DNA from: CABMGU01 sp964508495
GTDB lineage: Archaea > Nanobdellota > Nanobdellia > Woesearchaeales > ARS49
Reading direction: 5' to 3'
DNA: 64,000 nt
Assembly (NCBI GenBank): GCA_964508495.1
Contig: CAZDUA010000003.1
Span: 20,273 to 84,272, forward strand
Shown here: piece by piece, positions 41,900 through 50,084 of the stretch
Layout of the letters: every line of letters begins with the position of its first letter
Position numbering within the stretch: the stretch's first letter is position 1
Translations under genes and position numbers: made by a program
Notes under the pieces: model-generated
Told to the model about the DNA's origin: nothing
The model's database searches: none
What the model saw: the letters and a program-made list of their open reading frames with translations, nothing else

Positions 41900-43356
41900 C
41901 CCTTAATGTTGCCGATAGGGGAGAATTTGACGAGTTTCTTGCTGATGCCTGCTTTGTCCATTACATCAACGACCTCTGATATCGATTTGTATGCCGCTCC
42001 TGCTTCTTCTGCTAGCCCTGAGAATGATGTTGTTCTGACGTAGATTCCTCTTTTTTCCATGTCTTTCTGTAATTGGTCTCCGCGTATTTCTCTTCTTGCT
42101 TGTGTTCTGCTCATTGTTCTTCCCGAGCCGTGTGCTGTGCTTCCAAAGGTTTCTTCTGACGCTTTATCTGTGCCAAGAAGAAGATAACTGCCTGTTTCCA
42201 TGCTTCCGCCCACAATGACTGGCTGCCCTATTTTTCTGAACATTGGTGCTAGTTCTGTTCTTGATGGCCCGAAGCATCTTGTTGCTCCTTTTCTGTGCAC
42301 TACTAATTTTTTCATTTTGTTTCCAATTTTGTGCTCTTCTAGTTTTGCTATGTTGTGCGCAACATCATAGACTAAGTGCATTTCCATTTGTTCTGGTGTT
42401 TTCTCAAAGATTTTGTGGAAGCATTCTCTTATCCTGTGTAAAATGACCTGCCTGTTGGCAAATGCCGCGTTTGCAGCGCACGCCATGGCATGGTAGTAGT
42501 CTTGTCCTTCTTTGCTTGAGAATGGCGCGCAGGCTAATTCGGGATCTGGTACAGTGATGTCATATTTTCTCATCGCTTCTGAGAATATTTTCAGGTAGTC
42601 TGTTCCTATTTGGTGGCCAAATCCTCTGCTTCCGCAGTGTACCATTACGCAGATTTGGTCTTCGCTGACAATTCCAAGTTTCTCGGCTGTTTTTTTGTCA
42701 AATATTTGTCCTGCGTATTGTATTTCTAGATAGTGGTTTCCAGAGCCGAGCGTTCCGAGTTGGTTTATTCCTCTGCTTATTGCTTTGTCTGATACTTTGC
42801 TTGTTTCTGCGTGTTCTATGCACCCGTAATCTTCTATTCTCTCTAGGTCTTCGTCCCAGCCGTAGCCGTTTTCTACGCACCATTTGGCTCCGTTTTGCAT
42901 GATTTTTTTGAATTCCTGTGTTGTTAGTTTGACGAATCCTTTGCAGCCTACTCCTGCGGGTACTTGTTGGAACAATAAATCTACTAGCGGTTTCAGTTTT
43001 GGTTGTACTTCTTTGTACGTCAAATTTGTTGTCACCAGTCTCATTCCGCAGTTGATGTCAAATCCTATTCCGCCTGGTGAAATAACGCCTGTATTTGGAT
43101 CAAATGCCGCTACTCCTCCTATTGGAAAACCGTAGCCAGAGTGCGCGTCTGGCATGCAGAGTGCTCTTTCTTGTATTCCGGGCAGGCATGCAACGTTTGT
43201 GAGCTGGTCGTAGACTGCTCTGTCCATTGCTTTGATTAGTTTTTCGCTTGAGTATATTCTTGCTGGTACTCTCATTCCTTCTTTGTATGAGATTGGTATG
43301 TCCCAGATGACTTCTCCTTTTCGTTCAAATTCTGGTATTGGTGCGTTTCGATTCAT
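41896..43356 (-). CDS. rtcB: tRNA-splicing ligase RtcB
   Basis: A 486-residue GTP- and Mn-dependent RNA ligase that joins tRNA exons after intron removal and repairs broken tRNAs. Metal ligands lie in MPDAHSGYGFPIGG, FDINCGMRL and HCGSRGFGHQIG. The His that takes GMP is in TAHGSGRTMSR. Length is normal. The start overlaps the archease stop as ATGA, so ligase and activator are translated together. The window shows no intron in any of its seven tRNAs. Confidence 0.96.
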   Translation of the reverse strand: MNRNAPIPEFERKGEVIWDIPISYKEGMRVPARIYSSEKLIKAMDRAVYDQLTNVACLPGIQERALCMPDAHSGYGFPIGGVAAFDPNTGVISPGGIGFDINCGMRLVTTNLTYKEVQPKLKPLVDLLFQQVPAGVGCKGFVKLTTQEFKKIMQNGAKWCVENGYGWDEDLERIEDYGCIEHAETSKVSDKAISRGINQLGTLGSGNHYLEIQYAGQIFDKKTAEKLGIVSEDQICVMVHCGSRGFGHQIGTDYLKIFSEAMRKYDITVPDPELACAPFSSKEGQDYYHAMACAANAAFANRQVILHRIRECFHKIFEKTPEQMEMHLVYDVAHNIAKLEEHKIGNKMKKLVVHRKGATRCFGPSRTELAPMFRKIGQPVIVGGSMETGSYLLLGTDKASEETFGSTAHGSGRTMSRTQARREIRGDQLQKDMEKRGIYVRTTSFSGLAEEAGAAYKSISEVVDVMDKAGISKKLVKFSPIGNIKG

Positions 43357-43775
43357 ATGTCTAACACCACGCTTGCTTTCCATGTTCCTTTTTTCTTCTC
43401 AATCGTGTAATAGTGCATTGTAACGGCCTTTACGTCCTGGTGTAGTTCTTGTTCTGTTGGTTTTATTTTGTCCCCGTGTAATATTGCAGTAACAGTCATT
43501 TTCTTTTCGTCTACTTTGACTTTTATTTCACTGAAGACCATTGCGTCTTTGTCTTTCAGGTAAATTATTTCTTCTAGTAACTCAAAAAGCAGTAATTCTA
43601 TGTTTTTTGCTTTCTTTTTGATTGTTTTTTTGATTTTGGCTTTGACGGTTTTTGGGTTTGCCATGCTTGCTATTACTGCTTTTGCCGCGCTTTCAAATAG
43701 TTCGTTTAGGTTTTTGCCTGTTGCTTGGAAGGCGACGTCCGCTATGGCTACGTCTTCGATAAACTTGAATGGCAT
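43353..43775 (-). CDS. Archease
   Basis: A 140-residue activator of RtcB that promotes its guanylylation and turnover. Family features are the N-terminal FKFIEDVAIADVAFQATG with the metal-binding Asp, the helix ELFESAAKAVIASM and the C-terminal ...VVLDI, where the terminal Asp-Ile is typical. A TATA box (TTTATATAC, minus strand, about 43796-43804) lies about 25 nt before the start, so this is the head of the archease-rtcB operon. Confidence 0.93.
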   Translation of the reverse strand: MPFKFIEDVAIADVAFQATGKNLNELFESAAKAVIASMANPKTVKAKIKKTIKKKAKNIELLLFELLEEIIYLKDKDAMVFSEIKVKVDEKKMTVTAILHGDKIKPTEQELHQDVKAVTMHYYTIEKKKGTWKASVVLDI

Positions 43776-43806
43776 GAGTATTTTGCGCTGTGTTTTGTAT
43801 ATAAAT

Positions 43807-44412
43807 CTACCTGCTCTTTAGAAATTCAAGAACTGTTTTGAGCGAATCCGCGCATACTTCTTCCCTGTTGCGGTTTCCGTCTATGAATATTATGTTTTCT
43901 TTCAATAGTTCTTTGAGTTTGTGGTAGTTTGCGTGTACTTTTTGCAGGAAATCTTCTTTGTGGAATGCGTGTGCGTCTTGTTGTCTTCCTTGTGTCATTC
44001 TTTTTACTGCTTCTGCCACTGGTATGTCTATTACAATTGTCAAATCGGGTACCAGCAAGTCTTTGTGCATTTCGTGTATTTTCTCAAACGGCACTCCTTG
44101 TGCCATCTGGTAAGCATATGTTGAGTGTTTGTATCTGTCTGACAAAACTATGATGTCTTTTTTGGTGCAGGCTTCTATCATTTTGCAGTGTTTTGTTCTG
44201 TCTTCAACAAATAGTTTTAATGCGTCTTCTCCTTGTGATAGCGGGTCTAGTCTTGATAAGAACTTTTTGAGCCAGTCTCTTTTGTATGGCTCTCTTGTTA
44301 GTAGTATGTGGTTGTTTTTGTCTGCTTCAAACAGTTCAGTGGCTATTTTTTTTATGACTGTGCCTTTTCCGCAACCGTCTATGCCTTCTATTGCTATGAA
44401 CGCCCCTTTCAT
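43807..44412 (-). CDS. tmk: Thymidylate kinase
   Basis: A 201-residue P-loop kinase that converts dTMP to dTDP. Walker A is EGIDGCGKGT, followed by LTREPYKRDW, the DRYKHSTYAYQ block (DR[YH] motif) and the lid region TQGRQQDAHAF. It lies 24 nt downstream of the DUF2391 gene on the same strand and probably shares its transcript. Confidence 0.93.
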   Translation of the reverse strand: MKGAFIAIEGIDGCGKGTVIKKIATELFEADKNNHILLTREPYKRDWLKKFLSRLDPLSQGEDALKLFVEDRTKHCKMIEACTKKDIIVLSDRYKHSTYAYQMAQGVPFEKIHEMHKDLLVPDLTIVIDIPVAEAVKRMTQGRQQDAHAFHKEDFLQKVHANYHKLKELLKENIIFIDGNRNREEVCADSLKTVLEFLKSR

Positions 44413-44436
44413 AATCCAGCGAGAACTAAGCTTCTA

Positions 44437-44913
44437 TTAATATTTTCCTAATAGGTCTGATATGGCTGCGCCGATGGCTGCTGGCAGGCTGATGGCTATT
44501 GTAAGTTTGAAGACATGATATGCGTCTTGTGCAATGTTGGTTAGTCCGTAGACGAAGAGTAGCATATATGATACGAATAGCGCGATTAAATAGTATGTTA
44601 TGATTCGTTTCGCCCAGAATTGTCCGAATGTTCTTTGTTTTCTTTGGCTTATTGGTATTCTCGCGTATCCTACAAAGTAGATTTCTGCGGTTAGAATGAG
44701 CCATGTTGTTAGGCTGATGATGATGATGTGGAACATGCCAAGGCTAAGTCCGACTTGTAATAGTAGTCCTTTTAGCACGAATGTGAATCCAAAGAATAGC
44801 GCGCCGAAGAATGCGGCTACTACGTGGCGCATGTCAAAGTGGCCTGGTATTTTTTCGACAAGTCTTTCTTTGATGAGGTGTACTTCCTGTTCAATCCTTT
44901 CTAGGCTTGCCAT
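44437..44913 (-). CDS. DUF2391 membrane protein
   Basis: A 158-residue membrane protein with about four helices: VVAAFFGALFFGFTFVLKG, MFHIIIISLTTWLILTAEIYFVG, YYLIALFVSYMLLFVYG and LTIAISLPAAIGAAISDLLG. The closing block is shared with the paralogue at 38312-38905, but the long coiled coil there is reduced here to about 20 residues. Function unknown. It begins 1 nt after the preceding unknown gene. Confidence 0.75.
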   Translation of the reverse strand: MASLERIEQEVHLIKERLVEKIPGHFDMRHVVAAFFGALFFGFTFVLKGLLLQVGLSLGMFHIIIISLTTWLILTAEIYFVGYARIPISQRKQRTFGQFWAKRIITYYLIALFVSYMLLFVYGLTNIAQDAYHVFKLTIAISLPAAIGAAISDLLGKY

Positions 44914-44914
44914 T

Positions 44915-45178
44915 TTAGTAGAACTCTACTTCCGGTATGTCTCGGTCTTTCTTTTCTTCTGGTGGAGCGTTTGTTGCTGGCGCGCTGTCGAACATGCTCA
45001 TAAGATTTGAAACTGCCGGTGATGGGTTGTCGAATATGTTTGGTTGTGCTTCTGGTTTTTGTTCTGGCGCTGGCTCATTGGTATAAACATCGTGCCCGCC
45101 TACTAGTCCCATCAGCATTTTTATGGCTTTTCGTATTTCGTCTCTAGAATCTGTTTTGGTGTCAATTGTTATTCTCAT
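44915..45178 (-). CDS. Unknown small protein
   Basis: An 87-residue soluble protein. The N-terminal third (MRITIDTKTDSRDEIRKAIKML) forms a strand plus amphipathic helix. The middle is Pro/Ala/Glu-rich and disordered-looking, with a short NLMSMFDSA motif. The end is acidic (IPEVEFY). No function known. A single base separates it from the DUF2391 gene, so it heads the operon leading to tmk. Confidence 0.65.
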   Translation of the reverse strand: MRITIDTKTDSRDEIRKAIKMLMGLVGGHDVYTNEPAPEQKPEAQPNIFDNPSPAVSNLMSMFDSAPATNAPPEEKKDRDIPEVEFY

Positions 45179-45231
45179 TTCAGCTCTTTTTGTTTAAAAT
45201 ATTGTCCACGTGACTATAAATACTTTGCGCA

Positions 45232-45798
45232 TTAAAACATGAACATTATCATCGCTGATAATACTATCATGCTTCCAAAGTCTGCTAGTGCTGTTGCGAT
45301 TGGTATTAGGTAGTTGTCTGGGTCGTGTTTTTTTCTGTAAACGTAGAATCCTCCTATTGTGCTGACTAGGAATAGTATGAATACGAGCAATATTGTTGTC
45401 AGTATTGAGACTAGAAGTACTTTTTGTGCCAGCATAATATCAAAGGGGAATCCTTTTAGCATTGCTATGAAGTATGCTAGGATCGCAGCGTATATTGCTG
45501 CTAGAACCGCAATTCCTAGTACGACGAAAAACAGATGGTGTAGTTCTGGTTCTGTCCACCATTTTTTTTCTTTTATTTCTTTTTCGTAAAGCATTGTTGT
45601 GAATCTTGAGGCTATTATTGTGCCAAAACTTCCTATCATATTGTTTAGGGCTGGAAGCAGAATTAGTATTGGCAATAGCAATGTTAGTTCTGTTCCTAGT
45701 TTTTCAAGTCCTATTCCTCCAAGGCTTGAGATTGCTGATGCTATGATTAGTATTCCTGTGCTTTCGCGCAGTATTTTCCATACGTGGAGTTCTATCAT
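45232..45798 (-). CDS. MgtE/SLC41-like cation transporter domain, second half
   Basis: A 188-residue membrane protein with five hydrophobic segments resembling the MgtE/SLC41 transmembrane domain: LLPILILLPALNNMIGSFGTIIASRFT and, near the end, DPDNYLIPIATALADFGSM. It matches the preceding gene in both landmarks. It lacks cytosolic N and CBS domains, so Mg gating as in bacterial MgtE is not expected. The two half-transporters overlap by 4 nt and probably form one channel together. Confidence 0.8.
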   Translation of the reverse strand: MIELHVWKILRESTGILIIASAISSLGGIGLEKLGTELTLLLPILILLPALNNMIGSFGTIIASRFTTMLYEKEIKEKKWWTEPELHHLFFVVLGIAVLAAIYAAILAYFIAMLKGFPFDIMLAQKVLLVSILTTILLVFILFLVSTIGGFYVYRKKHDPDNYLIPIATALADFGSMIVLSAMIMFMF

Positions 45799-46334
45799 AT
45801 TACGCTCACCGCCAGGTATAATGATGCTATCATGATGATGTCGCCGATGGTTGTAACGTACGGTCCCATTACGTCGTCTGGGTCTATTCCGCGTTTGAAC
45901 AGCCAGAATACTGCGGATGTTGTGAGTGGTATCATGAAGATTGCAGAAATTACTGCTGAGATTACTGAGATTGTTATGATTGCTGGGTTTGAGATTCCGA
46001 ATATTAGTTTGGTTGCGATAAAGGCGACCACTCCCAGTACTATTCCGTCAAACAGTGAGAGCAATAGTGATGCTATGCTGTTGTCTCTGATTATTTTGCC
46101 GTGCGTGAATTTTGGGTTTAGCTTGTGCCGGTGTAGTGCTGAGCCCAATCTTGCTGCCATTGTGCCTGAGATGTCTCCTCTCATGGCGAGCAGTCCGGGC
46201 AGTAGTATGAACAGTCCTGGTTGTGCTATTATTTTGTCAATGAAGAATGTGAGTCCTAGTCCTGCCAGCACTCCGCCTGTTACTGATATGAATTCTGCGA
46301 ATAGTATTTCTTCTACTTCGTGTTTTGGATACAT
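45795..46334 (-). CDS. MgtE/SLC41-like cation transporter domain, first half
   Basis: A 179-residue membrane protein paralogous to the next gene. Key segments are FILLPGLLAMRGDISGTMAARLGSALH and GIDPDDVMGPYVTTIGDIIM, which hold the acidic and polar residues of the MgtE ion path. There is no CBS domain. It is expressed first in a two-gene operon. SLC41 proteins carry two such domains in one chain; here they are separate genes. Confidence 0.82.
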   Translation of the reverse strand: MYPKHEVEEILFAEFISVTGGVLAGLGLTFFIDKIIAQPGLFILLPGLLAMRGDISGTMAARLGSALHRHKLNPKFTHGKIIRDNSIASLLLSLFDGIVLGVVAFIATKLIFGISNPAIITISVISAVISAIFMIPLTTSAVFWLFKRGIDPDDVMGPYVTTIGDIIMIASLYLAVSVI

Positions 46335-46401
46335 GCGCCTCTTTTTTGTGTTGTAATGTCAGAAAAAGCTTTTAAAGTCTTCTGTTGAGGACAAAAGCTA
46401 G

Positions 46402-46473
46402 GAACCCGTGATCTAGCGGTTAGGATTCTTCCTTCACAGGGAAGATGCCCCAGTTCGAATCTGGGCGGGTTCA
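46402..46473 (+). tRNA. tRNA-Val (CAC)
   Basis: The cloverleaf is complete: acceptor GAACCCG/CGGGTTC, anticodon stem CTTCC/GGAAG around TTCACAG, T arm CCCAGTTCGAATCTGGG, discriminator A. CCA is not encoded. TTTTAAAG at about 46360-46367 is a likely TATA box for it and the tRNA-Pro 3 nt downstream. Confidence 0.96.
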
Positions 46474-46476
46474 TAG

Positions 46477-46547
46477 GGGGCTGTAGTCTAGTGGTAGGAT
46501 ACAAGGTTCGGGACCTTGTGACCCGTGTTCGAATCACGGCAGTCCCA
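46477..46547 (+). tRNA. tRNA-Pro (CGG)
   Basis: The cloverleaf is complete: acceptor GGGGCTG/CAGTCCC (one G-T pair), anticodon stem CAAGG/CCTTG around TTCGGGA, T arm CCGTGTTCGAATCACGG, discriminator A. It is cotranscribed with tRNA-Val (3-nt gap). Its last 16 nt plus the next two bases are repeated 146 nt downstream. Confidence 0.96.
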
Positions 46548-46719
46548 CTGGGCACTGCATAAGTATAGCGAATACAGTGGGTGATTCGAACACTCCGTTT
46601 TCGTGTCGGAAAGTTGCTATAGTCATATTGTGATACTCCAACTTTCCGAGCAACTTGGCAAACGCGGTTTGCCAAGTAATCACGGCAGTCCCACTTGCAC
46701 GTTAAGCACGCCAGTCCCA
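46532..46719 (+). repeat. Structured element bounded by tRNA-Pro 3'-end repeats
   Basis: The 18-mer AATCACGGCAGTCCCACT at the end of tRNA-Pro (46532-46549) recurs exactly at 46678-46695. A 13-nt copy with one mismatch lies at 46707-46719. An inverted copy of the T arm (GTGATTCGAACAC) is at 46581-46593. Between them are an 11-bp hairpin (46606-46616 with 46639-46649) and a 10-bp hairpin with GCG loop (46654-46663 with 46667-46676). CCCACTG/CAGTGGG also pairs (46544-46550 with 46575-46581). No protein is evident. It could be a small RNA, an integration scar or a tRNA-derived repeat. Confidence 0.6.
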
Positions 46720-46753
46720 TACTTTTATAAACGAATTCTGTTGTAAAATAATC

Positions 46754-47338
46754 ATGGAATGGGTTAACCCGTTGTATTTGAAGAGCGTGGCAGGTTTGAA
46801 AAGGCAGTTTGCTTCCAACAAGCCTTTCCCATATCTCGTTCTCGGCAATTTTTTTGCTAAAAAGATTGAGAAGGTTGCCCATCAGTTGCTGAAGGAGAAG
46901 TTTTACGAGCATAATTCTGATCTGTTTCAGTTTGAGCAGACTGATGATTGTAAGAATGCTAAGCAAACTGCGGTCAAGGAGTTCTATAAGTTCTTTGGCT
47001 CGAGAGAGTTTACTGATTTTGTTTCAAAAGTAACCAGCACTAAGCTCAAATTCATCGACATGTCTGGTTTTATTTATGACGATACTGATTATTTGTTGCC
47101 TCATGATGACCGTTTGTCAGGTAGAAAGATTGCTTATGTCGTGCAGTTAGGGGATGATTTCATTGAAAATGATGGCGGCGCTTTGCAGTTCTTTAAAGGC
47201 AATGAAATTGTAAAGTCAATTCCTCCCCGTTTTAACACTTTTTCCATATTCAAAGTTTCTCCTAAATCTTTGCATCAGGTTCAGGAAGTTATGGGTAAAA
47301 AGCGCAGGATTTCTTTTGCCGGGTGGTTCCATGGTTGA
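46754..47338 (+). CDS. Prolyl-hydroxylase-like 2OG-Fe(II) oxygenase (Tpa1/Ofd1 type)
   Basis: A 194-residue double-stranded beta-helix dioxygenase. Iron ligands are in LPHDDRL (His, Asp) and SLHQVQEV (distal His). The 2-oxoglutarate Arg is in KRRISFAGWFH. The phrase DGGALQFF and the closing ISFAGWFHG match the catalytic domain of Tpa1/Ofd1, which hydroxylates a proline of ribosomal protein uS12 in eukaryotes. The following gene looks like the second, inactive domain of the same family. A TATA box (ACTTTTATAAAC, about 46721-46732) lies upstream. Confidence 0.85.
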   Translation: MEWVNPLYLKSVAGLKRQFASNKPFPYLVLGNFFAKKIEKVAHQLLKEKFYEHNSDLFQFEQTDDCKNAKQTAVKEFYKFFGSREFTDFVSKVTSTKLKFIDMSGFIYDDTDYLLPHDDRLSGRKIAYVVQLGDDFIENDGGALQFFKGNEIVKSIPPRFNTFSIFKVSPKSLHQVQEVMGKKRRISFAGWFHG

Positions 47339-47858
47339 CTGGCTGAGCAGTGCTTATGATGAGGATGCGTTGCATCAGGCGCAGAGGAGTTTCGGTCTTT
47401 CCGGTAATATTCAGTTGCAGTCTTTTCTTTCAGAAAAGGGTCTTGCACTTTTCAAACATTTGAAATTCAGGCACGTTTATGTTCCTGAGAAGTATTGTTA
47501 CAGCATTGCTGACGCTCCTGAATTGAAGGATTTTAACGCGGTTCTTTCTTCAATCGTTGGAGAGAAGGTGAAAGCCAAGTCGGTTTTTTGCTTTATGTTC
47601 AGCAAGGGCGATTATAGTCTGCTTTACGACGCAATCAAGCCCGGCTCGGGAGTTGCATTTTTCTTGGACTTGTTTGATTTTGATGAGTCTTCGGGCGGTT
47701 TTTCTTCTTTTTTGAAAGACAGCAAAGAGGTCTTCCGTGTGGTTGCAAAGTCCAATTCTCTTACTTTAGTCAATCAGTCTGGTCTGAAGAATTTTGTTAA
47801 GTACGTTAACCATCGTGCTCAAAATCCGCGCGTTTTCTTATATGGCGTGCTACAATAA
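47331..47858 (+). CDS. Ofd1 C-terminal-domain-like protein
   Basis: A 175-residue protein. Its beginning (DWLSSAYDEDALHQAQRSFGLSGNIQLQSFLSE) resembles the start of the C-terminal degraded beta-helix domain of Tpa1/Ofd1, where a short L-x3-Y segment and a helix precede an SSIQLxxFL phrase. It has no iron-binding HxD...H set, so it should be non-catalytic. The start overlaps the stop of the oxygenase gene by 8 nt in another frame. It may be the partner half of a split two-domain enzyme. Confidence 0.55.
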   Translation: MVDWLSSAYDEDALHQAQRSFGLSGNIQLQSFLSEKGLALFKHLKFRHVYVPEKYCYSIADAPELKDFNAVLSSIVGEKVKAKSVFCFMFSKGDYSLLYDAIKPGSGVAFFLDLFDFDESSGGFSSFLKDSKEVFRVVAKSNSLTLVNQSGLKNFVKYVNHRAQNPRVFLYGVLQ

Positions 47859-47890
47859 TCATTATAAATGATTGTTGTCGTTAATTGCGC

Positions 47891-48460
47891 ATGCATTTGA
47901 GTCGTAATGTTTTGAAGGAGTTGATTCTCAATAAGCAGCTTATCACTGATTATGAGGATGTTGATAAACAGCTGACAGCCAACGGTTTTGACGTGCGCCT
48001 TGGAGCAATCGTTGAAGTGATTGATGGCGGGCGTTTGGCGATTTCTAAGTCTGACCATGTTGCTCCTAAGCTTGGCACTGCTGTTGTTTTGAAGGGTTTT
48101 GAGAACCGCTTGCAGGGTTATGATATTAAGGAGGTTCAGGTTGTTGATGAGGGTGTTGTGAAGCTTAATCGTTTGAAACCGTATCTTGTTATTCCTTGTG
48201 AGTCTCTTAATACTCCTGATAATTTGATGTTTCATATTCAGCCAAGGTCTTCTTTGTTTAGAATTACTCAGTCGATGCTCGGCCACGCTTTTGGCGAAGC
48301 CGGTTTTAAGGGTTTTCTCACTTTTATGCTTTTTCCTGTTCTTGACAGTGAGATTGAGCTTGGCGCTCGTATTGCTCAGTTGTCTTTTTCTGAGCTTAAG
48401 GGCGAGGCTAGTTATGCTGACCAGAAAGAAACCAATTATCAGGGCGGCAAGCTTTTCTAG
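47891..48460 (+). CDS. dcd: dCTP deaminase
   Basis: A 189-residue trimeric nucleotide deaminase of the dUTPase superfamily. Motifs are NGFDVRLG, QPRSSLFR (phosphate binding, with the catalytic Arg) and GEAGFKGFL, where the Glu is catalytic. It ends NYQGGKLF. It converts dCTP to dUTP; some archaeal members also hydrolyse dUTP to dUMP, which cannot be excluded here. ATG 47891 is preferred over TTG 47885. It overlaps the convergent tatD gene by 4 nt. Confidence 0.88.
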   Translation: MHLSRNVLKELILNKQLITDYEDVDKQLTANGFDVRLGAIVEVIDGGRLAISKSDHVAPKLGTAVVLKGFENRLQGYDIKEVQVVDEGVVKLNRLKPYLVIPCESLNTPDNLMFHIQPRSSLFRITQSMLGHAFGEAGFKGFLTFMLFPVLDSEIELGARIAQLSFSELKGEASYADQKETNYQGGKLF

Positions 48461-49248
48461 CCGTATATTCTCTGAAAATTCAACCAGACATTGTTCGCTA
48501 CTTCTTCTGGCTCGAACTTTTTTATTTGCGCTATCTTGTCGATTACCGTTTTAACATTCTCGGGCATGTTCGGAAAACTGCCGTCTGGCGATAAGTAAGG
48601 TCCATCAGTCTCGGTTGTTAGCTGATTGATGCTGACCATCTCAACTAATACTTGAAAATGTTGGCTTCGCGCAATGCTTGTAGGAACAGAGAAGATAAAG
48701 CCTGCATCTGCTGCTTTTTTAATCAAACTTTTTCTGCCTTCGAAGCAGTGCAGTACGACATTTTTTAGCTTGCTTGATATTAGCATGTCTATGCAGTCTT
48801 GTTCTGCTTTGCGTGTATGAACAATTATTGGTTTCTTTAATTTTTCAACAAACTCTATTATTCGCGCAAAATTCTCTCTTTCTTTTTTCTGTAATTCCAA
48901 ATCTTTTACCCAGTGGTAATCTAGTCCCACTTCTCCTACTGCTGCTATCTTTTCTTTATTCTGTTTTATGAACTCGAATTCCTTGTCTAAATCAATTGGT
49001 CCTTTGTGTGTTGTTAGCCCTCCTTCCACGTCTTGTTCTAGTCCAAGCGCGTCTACTGGATAAATTCCTAAGCTTGCTCTTACCATTGGATATTTTTTGG
49101 CTATTTCTAGTGCTTCTCTGTTTGTTGGAGGGTTTATTCCTGAACAAATGATTGCCTTGACTCCTGCTTTTTTTGCATTGTCTATGACTTTGTCTAGGTC
49201 TGTGTATGCTTTGTGCATTAGATGGCAGTGGTCGTCTACTAAAATCAT
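48457..49248 (-). CDS. tatD: TatD-family deoxyribonuclease
   Basis: A 263-residue TIM-barrel metal hydrolase. Metal-binding blocks are VDDHCHLMHKAY near the start, GEVGLDYHW, VHTRKAEQD, HCFEG and TETDGPYL. TatD enzymes act as 3'-5' exonucleases or AP endonucleases in DNA repair and turnover. The start overlaps the hydrolase stop (ATGA), so it is the last gene of a three-gene operon. Confidence 0.88.
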   Translation of the reverse strand: MILVDDHCHLMHKAYTDLDKVIDNAKKAGVKAIICSGINPPTNREALEIAKKYPMVRASLGIYPVDALGLEQDVEGGLTTHKGPIDLDKEFEFIKQNKEKIAAVGEVGLDYHWVKDLELQKKERENFARIIEFVEKLKKPIIVHTRKAEQDCIDMLISSKLKNVVLHCFEGRKSLIKKAADAGFIFSVPTSIARSQHFQVLVEMVSINQLTTETDGPYLSPDGSFPNMPENVKTVIDKIAQIKKFEPEEVANNVWLNFQRIYG

Positions 49249-50084
49249 ATGTGTTTCGAGAAGAAGTCTTTGATTCTTGCTTTATATTCTTTGGGGTTTG
49301 TCGTGTAGCTCATTCCGTGGTCTGCTCCTTCTATTATCCATAGCTGTGCCAGTTTTTTGTCCGCAGAATCATATATTTTTTGTGTCTGGCTTATTGGTAT
49401 CTGTGAGTCAGCATCTCCGTGTATTAGTAGTGTTGGTACGGTTACTCTTGCCTCATACTTTTTGGCGTCCAACCCGTAGAATAGTTTGCCATAAAATTCT
49501 GTCATCCAGACAAATGGGAACTTCAATGGTCCAAGGTAGAAGTATGTTTGTTCTATTATGTCGTGTATGCTGGAATAAGCGCTGTCTGAGACTATTGCTT
49601 TAATTTTTGGATGTTTTGCTGCTAAGAATGTGAAAGCGCTTAGTGAGAATCCGTATGCTCCGTATGTATGGTTTATGTCTTTTCTGCTGTCTAAATATTT
49701 TATTGCCGCGTTGAAATCTTGTATTTCTTTTACTCCTCCTGTCGTGCTTGTTCCGTGGCTTTCTCCGAATGACCTGAAGTCGAATAAGAAAAGAGTATAA
49801 TCCGGATGTAAAAACGTGACAACGGGGAGTATGTTTCCTTTGTCAAACGGGTACCCGTGTCCAACGATTATTGTTGGTGTTTTTTTCTTTCCTGGTATTA
49901 GCCATCCTGTCAGCGTTAGCCCGTCTTGTGTTTTGAACTGCACTTTCTCATATTCTAATCCATAATTTATTGGAGTGTCTCTGCTTCTGAATTTTGGCGG
50001 GTGCGTGTTGAGCCAGAAGTTGAGCAGTGAGAATAGTATGATGAACCCGATTATGTAACCAGCATATTTAATCCATGGCGTCAT
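49245..50084 (-). CDS. Membrane-anchored alpha/beta hydrolase
   Basis: A 279-residue protein with an N-terminal membrane helix (YAGYIIGFIILFSLLNFWL) and an alpha/beta-hydrolase domain. The oxyanion region is VGHGYP, the nucleophile Ser sits in YGFSLSAF, and the acid and His are in LIHGDADSQIP and GADHGMSY. It resembles serine aminopeptidase/BAAT-like hydrolases (DUF1749/Hydrolase_4 group). Substrate unknown; the active site may face either side of the membrane. It overlaps genes on both sides by 4 nt. Confidence 0.85.
   Translation of the reverse strand: MTPWIKYAGYIIGFIILFSLLNFWLNTHPPKFRSRDTPINYGLEYEKVQFKTQDGLTLTGWLIPGKKKTPTIIVGHGYPFDKGNILPVVTFLHPDYTLFLFDFRSFGESHGTSTTGGVKEIQDFNAAIKYLDSRKDINHTYGAYGFSLSAFTFLAAKHPKIKAIVSDSAYSSIHDIIEQTYFYLGPLKFPFVWMTEFYGKLFYGLDAKKYEARVTVPTLLIHGDADSQIPISQTQKIYDSADKKLAQLWIIEGADHGMSYTTNPKEYKARIKDFFSKHI

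Noticed and set aside
46313..46966. Long minus-strand frame of 217 codons across the tRNA-Val/tRNA-Pro region
   Set aside because: It runs antisense through two good tRNAs and into the oxygenase gene; its composition is that of translated tRNA, not a protein.
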